NCBI GenBank assembly: GCA_002311975.1
Contig: DCAL01000057.1
Span: forward strand, 809-25,260
DNA: 24,452 bases
DNA from: Fidelibacterota bacterium UBA1134
GTDB lineage: Bacteria; Fidelibacterota; Marinisomatia; Marinisomatales; S15-B10
Reading direction: 5' to 3'
Under the pieces are notes generated by a model, which worked only from the letters and a program-made list of their open reading frames with translations, had not been told where the DNA came from and did no database searches. Numbering within the stretch: position 1 is the first letter of the stretch; each line of letters starts with the position of its first letter. This document shows, piece by piece, positions 15,687 through 23,078 of this stretch. The position numbers and the translations under genes were made by a program.

Positions 15687-15752
15687 TTCAGCGGAACGAC
15701 AGGTGCAGCATTCCAAGGAACCATGTTATTGTAATGAAGTAGCAGAAGTATC

Positions 15753-18700
15753 GTGAGACGTTTAGTTTACATATTGGCACTTCTTTTTCTGTTTTTTCCG
15801 GATTCTGGTAATAGCCAGTTCGGCAAGAACAAAGTCCAGTATCGCGCTTTTGACTGGGAGTTCCTTCAGTCGCCACATTTTGATGTCTACTTTTACAGCG
15901 GCGGAATGTCCTTGGCTGAGTTCACCTCCGATGTGGCGGAAACCGCCTACAGACAAATTTCCAGGCATCTCAGCTGGGATTTGAGGAAGCGCGTCTCAAT
16001 CATCATCTACAACTCACATAACGATTTCCAGCAGACAAACGTAACCTATGAGTATATGCCCGAGGGAGTTGGCGGAGTGACAGAACTTTTCAAGAACAGG
16101 GTTGTCATCCCCTTCGAAGGTTCCTATGAGCAGTTCCGCCACGTCATCCACCATGAACTTGTGCATGCCATGATCAATGATATGATTTATGGGGGTTCGG
16201 CGCAAAGTATGGTTCAGAACAGAGTTCAAGTCAGCATTCCTCTCTGGATGAATGAGGGCTTGGCGGAGTATCTCTCCACAAAATGGGATACGCAGGCTGA
16301 TATGATCATGCGTGATGTGGCAGTCCATGACAGAATCCCGGACATCAGGGAACTGAATTATTATATGGCCTACAAAGGCGGTCAGGCTGTATGGAGATTC
16401 ATCACCGATAAATACGGTTGGGAAAAGGTGGGAGAAATCTTTACTCAGGCGAAGAGGCAACAGGATGTAGCGAAAGCTTTCCAGAAATCGCTCGGTCTTG
16501 ATTTCAAGGAGATGTCCAAGCAGTGGCAGAAGTGGCTGAAGAAAGAATACTGGCCGGATGTGGTCGGTCGTGACGAGATCGAAGATTTTGCCAATCGGAT
16601 TACTGATCATGAGGAACTGAGAAACTACTTCAATATTTCGCCGGCTATCTCTCCTGACGGCAGCAAGATTGCACTGATCAGCGACAGGCGCGGTTATTCT
16701 GACATCTATCTGATTTCGGCAAGGGACGGAAAGACGATCAAGAAACTCATCAAAGGTAACAGAACGCCGGATTTTGAGGAGCTCAAACTTCTTCAGCCGG
16801 GACTTTCGTGGTCGCCCGATGGGAAGCGGATCGTTTTGGCGGCTAAAGCGGGAGAGCGCGACGCTCTGTTCATGGTAAATGTTGAATCAGGTGAGCAAGA
16901 GAAAGTGCTGCTCGATTTCGACGGCATCTTTACGGCGGCTTGGAGCCCGGACGGGGAAAGTATCGCTTTTGTGGGGAATAAAGGCAGTGCCAGCGATCTC
17001 TATCTATATGATCTCAATGAGAGGAAGTTAGTTGCTCTGACGGCTGATATTTTCTCCGACTCTGAACCGTCTTGGTCCCCCGATGGGGAGTTTCTCGCAT
17101 TCGTTTCTGACCGGGGCAGCTCACTTGAAAGCGGGGACGACTTCAAGATGTGGAACCATGACTACCGGCAGACGGATATCTACACATTAGAAATTGAAAC
17201 GGGCAAAATCTCCCGTATTACAGATACTCCTCACCAGGAAGACTTCCCGGTCTGGTCACACACCTCAAATTTTCTCGCCTATACCTCTGACAAGTTAGGC
17301 GTCTGGAATCTGTATATGCGTGATATGGATAGTGGAGAATCGAGGGCGGTTAGTAATGTGCTGACGGGCGTCTTCCAGTTGAGTTGGTCGCGGGATGATC
17401 AGGAGTTAATCTTCTCAGGATATTCCCATGTTGGCTGGGATATCTATTCTGTAAGTAATCCTCTTGATTTGCCGGCGAGAGATGTTTCTCCCTCCAATTT
17501 CGTCTTGACGGGTGATGACGATGAGGCGGAAGAACCTGTAGCCGCTGCCGTTGAAGAGCCGGTCATGCCGGAATCTGAGTATGATAAGAACGCCTTTTCC
17601 AGACATATCTTTGCCCCTGAATACAGTCACTATAACACGGGAATTACAGATACCACTGATACCGTCGAGAAGCCGCTGGCTATCGGTGAGTTCAAGAACC
17701 CAGATGGAAGCCACATGATCCACTCCTACAAGACGCGCTTTACTCTCGATCTGGTAAACGGTCAGGCTATGTACAGTAATGTTTTCGGCTACATCGGTAC
17801 GACTATTTTCGCATTCAGTGATATTCTCGGCGATCACCGCATATTTCTCGGTACTGAACTTGTTGTCAACTTGGAGAACAGTGATTACTTCGCCCAGTAT
17901 GATTATCTGAAGCATCGAACTGATTTCTCATTCTCCCTTTTCCATACGGCGAATTTCTTTGGTCCCCAGTGGAATTACGTCAGACTGCGGTACTATAATC
18001 TCGATTTTGCCATGTCCCGACCGTTCAGCAAGTTTCAGCGCGCCGAGTTTGGGATCACGAACAACTTTGTTAATCTGAAACAGTTCCAACTGGTGAACTA
18101 CAGCGATTACATCGTCTCGGCGGATGAGAGCCTCAATCTTCTTAGCTATCGCGCTGGCTGGATATTTGATAACAGCGCATGGGGCTATACAGGCCCCGCT
18201 GATGGCTGGCGCATGAACCTTCAGTTCGTTCAGAGCTTGCCTTTCATCGGGAATAAACTCGATTTCAAAACGGTCTTGTATGATGGGCGACGTTACTTCC
18301 GCCTGTCTCAGCTCTACAGCTTTGCTCTAAGATTCATGGGTGGCTTCAGTTTTGGGAGCAACCCGCAGAAGTTCTTCTTGGGAGGGACGGAAAACTGGAT
18401 CCTGGGCCGCGGTGAAACTGATGGAATCAAAGATGAAGACAGGTTCAACAGGGAAGATTCAAATATCTTTGACAGCGAAGGAGATGATTATCTTAAGGAT
18501 ATTTATTTCTCTATCTTTGTGCTTCCGGTACGGGGTGCCCGTCTTATCGAGAAGTACGGCTCAAAAGTCTTTCTCACCAATTTCGAATTCCGCTTTCCCT
18601 TCGTCAACTACCTCGCGCTGGGATTTCCGTTAAAAATAATCTTCGGCAATATTCAAGGTGTACTTTTTGTGGACGCCGGCGCTTCTTGGAATGACAAACT

Positions 18701-18884
18701 CCAGTTCACGAAGACAAATCCGGTAACGGGCGTAAAGAAGTTCGACGATTTCATTATGGGCTATGGGATGGGTATCCGGCTGAATATCGGTTTTACGATT
18801 TTGCGTCTGGATACGGCGTGGGACTACACGCCTCGAGGCTCTTCACGTCCTCAGTACTATCTGTCGCTGGGAACTGATTTCTAG
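15753..18884 (+). CDS. outer-membrane fusion protein: metalloprotease (peptidase MA-like) - PD40 propeller - Omp85-like barrel
   Basis: The 1043-residue protein starts with a signal peptide (1-21, before QFGKNK). Residues about 30-275 are a gluzincin-type domain with HHELVHAM (zinc ligands His134 and His138, catalytic Glu135) and WMNEGLAEYL (third ligand Glu168). Residues about 294-570 hold six TolB/PD40 blades, for example AISPDGSKIALISDR, LSWSPDGKRIVL, AAWSPDGESIAFV and SWSPDGEFLAFVSDR. An acidic linker (587-607) leads to a C-terminal beta-rich part (about 657-1043). That part has Omp85/surface-antigen features: FFLGGTENWILGRG, FEFRFPF, GVLFVDAGASW, GYGMGIRLNIG and a terminal Phe in YYLSLGTDF. 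The start is GTG; a -35/-10 pair lies about 70-95 bases upstream. It is probably anchored in the outer membrane by the barrel, with protease and propeller in the periplasm or at the surface. The substrate is unknown. Confidence 0.88.
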   Translation: MRRLVYILALLFLFFPDSGNSQFGKNKVQYRAFDWEFLQSPHFDVYFYSGGMSLAEFTSDVAETAYRQISRHLSWDLRKRVSIIIYNSHNDFQQTNVTYEYMPEGVGGVTELFKNRVVIPFEGSYEQFRHVIHHELVHAMINDMIYGGSAQSMVQNRVQVSIPLWMNEGLAEYLSTKWDTQADMIMRDVAVHDRIPDIRELNYYMAYKGGQAVWRFITDKYGWEKVGEIFTQAKRQQDVAKAFQKSLGLDFKEMSKQWQKWLKKEYWPDVVGRDEIEDFANRITDHEELRNYFNISPAISPDGSKIALISDRRGYSDIYLISARDGKTIKKLIKGNRTPDFEELKLLQPGLSWSPDGKRIVLAAKAGERDALFMVNVESGEQEKVLLDFDGIFTAAWSPDGESIAFVGNKGSASDLYLYDLNERKLVALTADIFSDSEPSWSPDGEFLAFVSDRGSSLESGDDFKMWNHDYRQTDIYTLEIETGKISRITDTPHQEDFPVWSHTSNFLAYTSDKLGVWNLYMRDMDSGESRAVSNVLTGVFQLSWSRDDQELIFSGYSHVGWDIYSVSNPLDLPARDVSPSNFVLTGDDDEAEEPVAAAVEEPVMPESEYDKNAFSRHIFAPEYSHYNTGITDTTDTVEKPLAIGEFKNPDGSHMIHSYKTRFTLDLVNGQAMYSNVFGYIGTTIFAFSDILGDHRIFLGTELVVNLENSDYFAQYDYLKHRTDFSFSLFHTANFFGPQWNYVRLRYYNLDFAMSRPFSKFQRAEFGITNNFVNLKQFQLVNYSDYIVSADESLNLLSYRAGWIFDNSAWGYTGPADGWRMNLQFVQSLPFIGNKLDFKTVLYDGRRYFRLSQLYSFALRFMGGFSFGSNPQKFFLGGTENWILGRGETDGIKDEDRFNREDSNIFDSEGDDYLKDIYFSIFVLPVRGARLIEKYGSKVFLTNFEFRFPFVNYLALGFPLKIIFGNIQGVLFVDAGASWNDKLQFTKTNPVTGVKKFDDFIMGYGMGIRLNIGFTILRLDTAWDYTPRGSSRPQYYLSLGTDF

Positions 18885-18916
18885 GCTAAGAGAAGCTGAA
18901 TAGGTGAGGACGACCT

Positions 18917-19301
18917 CTATGGCTTTATCCGATGCCGAGTCATCCTGTCTATTCCACGATCGAGACTGTAGATCTTTCGATTTTCGCCAGATTCGGCAAG
19001 GGCAGCCAGATGCGCATCTACCACATCGCCGCCAGATGTCCAGCGTGAGCAGTATAATGGGCTTGTGTCGGGCATAGAATCCGGGACAGCGCAGTAGCTT
19101 TTCCACGATAGCGATTATCTTTTCTCTGCCTATTTTGTAGAAACTCCTCATCACAAAGATAACTTGGAAGAAAACTATGATTAAACACTCTACTAGTTCC
19201 GCGTCCTTCTTAAGCCTTTCGAATAGTTCGCGGATACCAGGGTAGTCAGTGATTTCACCGAGCAGGTATCGGAGGATCACATTAGTATCAATCAGATTCA
19301 C
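18917..19301 (-). pseudogene. decayed PIN-domain (VapC-like) toxin gene, one frameshift
   Basis: Reading from GTG at 19301, the frame gives NLIDTNVILRYLLGE (metal Asp5), then IRELFERLKKDAEL, IVFFQVIFVMRSFYKIGREK and TLDIW, a clear PIN fold. The frame then turns to nonsense. Shifting by one base at about 19028 restores DVVDAHLAALAESGE and KIYSLDRGIDRM, the normal PIN C-terminus with both remaining acidic sites, ending at a stop at 18917-18919. Total length (about 128 codons) fits a VapC-type RNase. Residue 46, normally the metal-binding Glu in the 'AEVVFVLESFYK' region, is Gln (codon CAA at 19164-19166). So the gene is broken twice. No intact antitoxin gene is seen upstream. A sequencing error could explain the frameshift but not the Gln. 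Confidence 0.8.
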
Positions 19302-19400
19302 TGGACGCCAGCCCCTCTTCCAAAGCATAAGCTATCTGTTCTTCCGTTGGGAGCCCGTACTTGGCGAATTCCTCGCTCTCCCCGCTCGGCGCCTCGTTGA
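19288..19400 (-). other. possible antitoxin C-terminal remnant overlapping the PIN pseudogene
   Basis: A minus-strand frame ending at 19288 reads EEFAKYGLPTEEQIAYALEE and then GLASSESD, overlapping the toxin GTG by 14 bases, the spacing common in VapBC pairs. The frame has no ATG before it enters the antisense of radA, and upstream residues are low-complexity (EAETKAKASINEA). It may be the end of a lost antitoxin, or chance. Apart from this and the pseudogene, 18885-19483 contains nothing I can identify. Confidence 0.2.
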
Positions 19401-19483
19401 TGGAGGCCTTAGCCTTAGTCTCAGCCTCAGCGAAATTCCCTTGATTTTCCTGAACTCCATCGTCAACTTCGATTCCTGTCGTT

Positions 19484-20839
19484 ATGGCTAAATATTCAAC
19501 AAAAACTGTTTTCCTTTGCGCCGAATGTGGCGAAGATTTTCCCAAGTGGCACGGTAAGTGCCCCGCCTGCAACGAATGGGGAACACTGAAGGAGTACACT
19601 GTCCCCAAGGACGGAAGGCCAAAGGAGACACGTGAGGCGAGAGGATTCACCCCGCTGAGCGACATCATCTTTGACGAAGCATGTCGAACGCTGTCAGGTA
19701 TTCCCGAGTTGGACAGAGTTTTGGGCGGCGGCTTCCTTTCCGGCTCCATGATCCTCTTGGGGGGAACGCCCGGCATCGGAAAATCGACCCTTGCGCTTCA
19801 GGCGGTTGCCTCGCTCGGTGCGCCCGTCCTCTATGTATCGGCGGAGGAGAACGAGGAACAGATTGCGCTTCGTGCAAGGCGGCTGGAGATAGGCTCGGCG
19901 AACCTTTCTCTCTCTGGGGAGAACAGGTGGGAGGCGATGCGGGAACAGCTCTTTTTTCTCAAGGCGAAGTTCTTCGTCATTGACTCCATTCAGACGATCT
20001 ACGCTGAAGGGAGCGAGAGCTTGCCGGGCGCCATCGGGCAGGTGCGTGAATGCGGGCAGAAGGTGCTGGAATTGTGCAAGTCCCATGGCGTTACCGCTAT
20101 CGTCATCGGACACGTGACGAAAGAGGGGATCATCGCCGGCCCGCGCATGCTGGAGCATATGGCAGATACCGTCCTCTATCTGGAGGGCGACTCTCACCAC
20201 GACTATCGGATTCTGAGGGCGGTGAAAAATCGATTCGGTCCTACCAACGAGGTGGGTGTCTTCGAAATGTCTTCTGAAGGACTCTTGGAGGTGAAGAATC
20301 CATCGCATCTCTTTCTTTCCGAAAGGAAAGAAGGTATCACAGGATCCGCCGTCTTCCCGAGCATGGAAGGGAGCCGTCCGATTCTGGTTGAGGTGCAGGC
20401 GCTGGTCTCCAACGCCAACTTCGGCACGCCGCAGCGCAATGTTACCGGGTTCGACATCCGGCGGCTTTCGATGCTGCTGGCTGTACTGGAGAAGCGGCTC
20501 GGCTTTCTCGTGGGGACAAAAGACGTGTTCGTCAACTGTGTGGGAGGGATGCGTATCGATGAGCCCGCCGCCGATCTGGCGGTCATTGCTGCCATCGCCT
20601 CCAGCCTGAAGGATGAACCACTCCCGGCCAATGGGGTACTCATCGGAGAGATCGGCCTGGCCGGTGAACTCCGATCAATCTCCCATCTGGACAAGCGAAT
20701 TCAGGAAGCGAGACAGTTAGGTTTCAAGACTGTTTTAGCGCCAATGTCCAGTGTGAACAAGAGCGGTAAAAGAGCCTCCAAGATTGTTATCCACGGCGTA
20801 CGGTCGGTGGATGAAGCTTTTACTCATCTCTTCAAGTGA
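19484..20839 (+). CDS. radA: DNA repair protein RadA (RecA/Lon-like)
   Basis: RadA is a RecA-like ATPase that drives branch migration during recombinational repair. The 451-residue protein has the N-terminal zinc finger (Cys12, Cys15, Cys26, Cys29), then Walker A GGTPGIGKST (93-102). Next come VLYVSAEEN, the Walker B region FFVIDSIQTIY, and the RadA signature KNRFGPTNEVGVFEM. A C-terminal Lon-protease-like domain (about 290-451) has LAVIAAIASS, GLAGELRSI and IQEARQLGF. The ATG at 19484 directly precedes the zinc finger, though no clear Shine-Dalgarno is visible. tgt follows after a 42-base gap and may be co-transcribed. The identification is secure. Confidence 0.97.
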   Translation: MAKYSTKTVFLCAECGEDFPKWHGKCPACNEWGTLKEYTVPKDGRPKETREARGFTPLSDIIFDEACRTLSGIPELDRVLGGGFLSGSMILLGGTPGIGKSTLALQAVASLGAPVLYVSAEENEEQIALRARRLEIGSANLSLSGENRWEAMREQLFFLKAKFFVIDSIQTIYAEGSESLPGAIGQVRECGQKVLELCKSHGVTAIVIGHVTKEGIIAGPRMLEHMADTVLYLEGDSHHDYRILRAVKNRFGPTNEVGVFEMSSEGLLEVKNPSHLFLSERKEGITGSAVFPSMEGSRPILVEVQALVSNANFGTPQRNVTGFDIRRLSMLLAVLEKRLGFLVGTKDVFVNCVGGMRIDEPAADLAVIAAIASSLKDEPLPANGVLIGEIGLAGELRSISHLDKRIQEARQLGFKTVLAPMSSVNKSGKRASKIVIHGVRSVDEAFTHLFK

Positions 20840-20881
20840 GCTTGTTGAGTCACGCAGACTTTTCTCTTGCCCCGCGATGCC

Positions 20882-22009
20882 ATGAGTTTCTCCCTAGAGA
20901 TTTCGGATAAGATAACTTCTGCCCGCACGGGCATTCTGACCACCGGACGCGGTCAGATCGAGACCCCTGTGTTCATGCCTATCGGCACATACGGTGCTGT
21001 GAAGACGCTCTCTCCCGCTGAACTCAAGACTGCTGGTGCGTCCGTTATCCTCGGCAACACTTATCACCTCTATCTCAGACCGGGACTGGAGGTCATTAGA
21101 GCTGCCAGCGGACTTCACGATTTCATGGCGTGGGACGGGCCGATCCTGACCGACAGCGGCGGATTTCAGGTGTTCTCGCTTGCTAAACTGAGGAGAATCT
21201 CCTGTGAGGGGGTTGTCTTCACTTCAGGGCTGGACGGCAGCGAGCACGAAATGACGCCCGAGCGAGCTATGGAAATCCAATTGATTCTCGGCAGCGATAT
21301 CATGATGGCGTTTGACGAATGCCCTCCCGGCGATGCTTCGGTGAGCGAGGTAGAAAAGGCGGTGGAGAGGACATCCCGGTGGGCCGAACAGTGCGCCAGA
21401 TTCCTGAAGGGAGATGAACACTTCGATCCTGAAAGACGCCATTTCTTCCCAATCATACAGGGAGGTGTAAATGAAAGTCTGCGGAAGCGCAGCACGGAAG
21501 AGCTGATCCCTTTCGTGAAGTCTGGTGTGGCGGTAGGGGGACTGGCTGTGGGAGAGGAGAAGGAAGCCATGTTCGACACTCTCGGCCTGATGGATGGACT
21601 TCTCCCTGAGGACAAGGCACGATATCTTATGGGTGTCGGCAAGCCGGCTGATCTTGTCCGCGCCGTAGCGAGCGGCATGGATATGTTCGATTGTGTAATC
21701 CCCACACGCAACGCGAGAAACGGGCAGACCTTCACTTGGAACGGGCGCATAAATCTTCGCAACCAGAGGTTCAAGGAAGATCTCGCACCACTGGATGAAT
21801 CGTGCACCTGCTATGCCTGTCACACCTTCAGCCGTGCTTATCTGCACCACCTGTTCAATCTTAACGAAATGCTGGGGCTGCGTATGGCGACGCTTCACAA
21901 TATTACATTTTATCTAGCGCTCATGGAGAAAATCCGAGCGGAGATTCGGGCCAGCACATTTGATAGCTGGAGCCGTGATTTTATGGAAAGATATGGAGGT
22001 GCATCGTGA
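20882..22009 (+). CDS. tgt: queuine/preQ1 tRNA-guanine transglycosylase
   Basis: Tgt exchanges guanine-34 for preQ1 in tRNAs with GUN anticodons, the key insertion step in queuosine formation. With the ATG at 20882 the protein has 375 residues and begins MSFSLEISD, matching the family N-terminus. A TTG at 20867 would add five residues but is less likely. Motifs are ETPVFMPIGTYGAVK, TDSGGFQVFSL (Asp91), GGLAVGE, and FDCVIPTRNARNG with nucleophile Asp270. The zinc site is Cys308, Cys310, Cys313 and His339. The stop overlaps the next gene's GTG (GTGA). The sequence is the bacterial Tgt type, with no PUA extension. Confidence 0.96.
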   Translation: MSFSLEISDKITSARTGILTTGRGQIETPVFMPIGTYGAVKTLSPAELKTAGASVILGNTYHLYLRPGLEVIRAASGLHDFMAWDGPILTDSGGFQVFSLAKLRRISCEGVVFTSGLDGSEHEMTPERAMEIQLILGSDIMMAFDECPPGDASVSEVEKAVERTSRWAEQCARFLKGDEHFDPERRHFFPIIQGGVNESLRKRSTEELIPFVKSGVAVGGLAVGEEKEAMFDTLGLMDGLLPEDKARYLMGVGKPADLVRAVASGMDMFDCVIPTRNARNGQTFTWNGRINLRNQRFKEDLAPLDESCTCYACHTFSRAYLHHLFNLNEMLGLRMATLHNITFYLALMEKIRAEIRASTFDSWSRDFMERYGGAS

Positions 22010-22473
22010 CAGAAGTTGTGGTGACGCATGTGGACAGTTATGTTTACCGCTGGGATGAAAGCGATCTGAAATACCTTTTGCTGAAACGGCATGAGGCGAA
22101 GATTTACGGCCATCTCTGGCAGGGGGTGGCGGGTCAGTTAGAAGATGGCGAGACGGCAGTTGAAACTGTCATCCGGGAGTTGAAGGAGGAGACAGGTTTG
22201 GAGCCCGCCAAACTGTTCGTGGTGGATCATGTCAGCTCCTTCTACCAAAGCTACAAGGATCGCATGCATCTGGTGCCTGTCTTCGGCGTTGAAGTCGATT
22301 CGGAGGAGGTGATTCTATCAGAGGAACACACGGAATACCAGTGGGTAAACTTCCAGTCCGTACTGGAACTGTTGACGTGGAGCAAGCAGAAGGAAGCCAT
22401 CTCAGCTTTGAATGGCATGCTTCTTTCCGGGGACGACCGGCTGAAGTGGTCGGCGGTAAAGATCGATGAGTAA
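22006..22473 (+). CDS. Nudix hydrolase, NudB (dihydroneopterin triphosphate pyrophosphatase)-like
   Basis: The 155-residue protein has a perfect Nudix box at 43-65: Gly43, Glu49, then RELKEETGL at 57-65, giving the G-x5-E-x7-REUxEExGU pattern. Surrounding segments (LLLKRHE, HLWQGVAGQLEDGET, TEYQWVNF and LTWSKQKEAI) resemble NudB, which has comparable WQSVTGSVEEGET and WSNRQAIE segments. NudB removes pyrophosphate from dihydroneopterin triphosphate in folate synthesis. The start is GTG at 22006 with a good Shine-Dalgarno GGAGGT (21995-22000) and a 4-base overlap with tgt, so the two are coupled. Nudix substrates cannot be fixed from sequence alone; a house-cleaning nucleotide hydrolase is the alternative. 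Confidence 0.85.
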   Translation: MTEVVVTHVDSYVYRWDESDLKYLLLKRHEAKIYGHLWQGVAGQLEDGETAVETVIRELKEETGLEPAKLFVVDHVSSFYQSYKDRMHLVPVFGVEVDSEEVILSEEHTEYQWVNFQSVLELLTWSKQKEAISALNGMLLSGDDRLKWSAVKIDE

Positions 22474-22644
22474 GCCGGGGCGATGTAATGTGGATTGCGG
22501 AATGTGGAATTCAGAATACCTCTCTGCTGGTATTGCGAGGCATAAGTGCGGAACCACGGCTGTCCAAGACACTACGAAATGTTTGCGATCTCTAGTTGGT
22601 TCTCATGGCCATTTGACAGATTGAACTGTGAACTGCAAAAGGAT

Positions 22645-22804
22645 CCCCCTCACCTTGAATCCTCTCCCACCAAGGGAGAGGATTTCTTAGTTGATCGGAT
22701 TGCGATAAAACATGCTGCGATGACATTCTTTGAGAACCGGAGATTCAAGGAGTTGGCATTTAACCTTCTCCCCCTTGAGGGGGGAGAACAACAAGAGGGG
22801 GTGG
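22645..22804. repeat. MITE-like element: two inverted hairpin ends around 80 bases
   Basis: The left end has CCCCCTCACC followed by a perfect 11-bp stem (AATCCTCTCCC, 22658-22668, with GGGAGAGGATT, 22674-22684). The right end has a perfect 9-bp stem (TTCTCCCCC, 22766-22774, with GGGGGAGAA, 22780-22788) followed by GAGGGGGTGG. Read in reverse complement, the right end is a diverged copy of the left. The roughly 160-base unit therefore has terminal inverted repeats that each fold, as in small non-autonomous elements. No transposase gene or target-site duplication was found. Confidence 0.5.
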
Positions 22805-23028
22805 CAGTTGGGAGAAATCGCGCATCAAGATCGATATCCAAGGTCAGCTTTTGAATTCAAAGTCAGTTAACCAAATGTTGCCGGGAAATTATTTAAGCAA
22901 AAGTCGTCTTGGACAAACGAGGCGCAGAGCGCGGATTTCGGATCACTGAATGAATTCATCACTCGTAATGAAATACTGATGCAAGTGAAGCGAAGCGGTA
23001 ACCAGTAACCAGCTACTCATCCATCGTA

Positions 23029-23051
23029 TCCCGCCGATTTCAATCGGGGGG
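23029..23051. repeat. GC-rich palindrome, copy 2
   Basis: CCGATT (23034-23039) and AATCGG (23042-23047) are complementary, and an outer CCC (23030-23032) pairs with GGG (23049-23051) across one mismatch. The motif TCCCGC...AATCGG.GGGG is shared with 11044-11060. It lies 27 bases before the protease start and could influence its leader. Confidence 0.45.
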
Positions 23052-23078
23052 AGGAAATGGATCCCTAATAGGTACGGC

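Larger units (their letters stand above)
22474..23078. other. 605-base non-coding region with hairpin repeats
   Basis: No convincing gene is present. It begins with short direct repeats (AATGTGGATT and GAATGTGGAATT near 22487-22513). It contains a pair of inverted hairpins (22645-22804), a TAACCAG tandem (23000-23012 area) and a second copy of a GC-rich palindrome (23029-23051). A 102-codon open frame at 22546-22854 runs through both hairpins, and its product shows the PPHLESSPTKGEDF type of translation typical of such repeats, so it is not treated as a gene. It may contain the promoter of the downstream protease gene, which I could not locate. Confidence 0.6.

Noticed and set aside
20867..20881. 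TTG start for tgt five codons upstream
   Set aside because: The ATG at 20882 gives the family-typical N-terminus; the extra five residues have no counterpart and neither site has a Shine-Dalgarno.
22546..22854. 102-codon plus-strand open frame in the non-coding region after the Nudix gene
   Set aside because: It runs through both hairpin repeats, has no family resemblance or ribosome site, and its PPHLESSPTKGEDF-type product is the usual false translation of such repeats.
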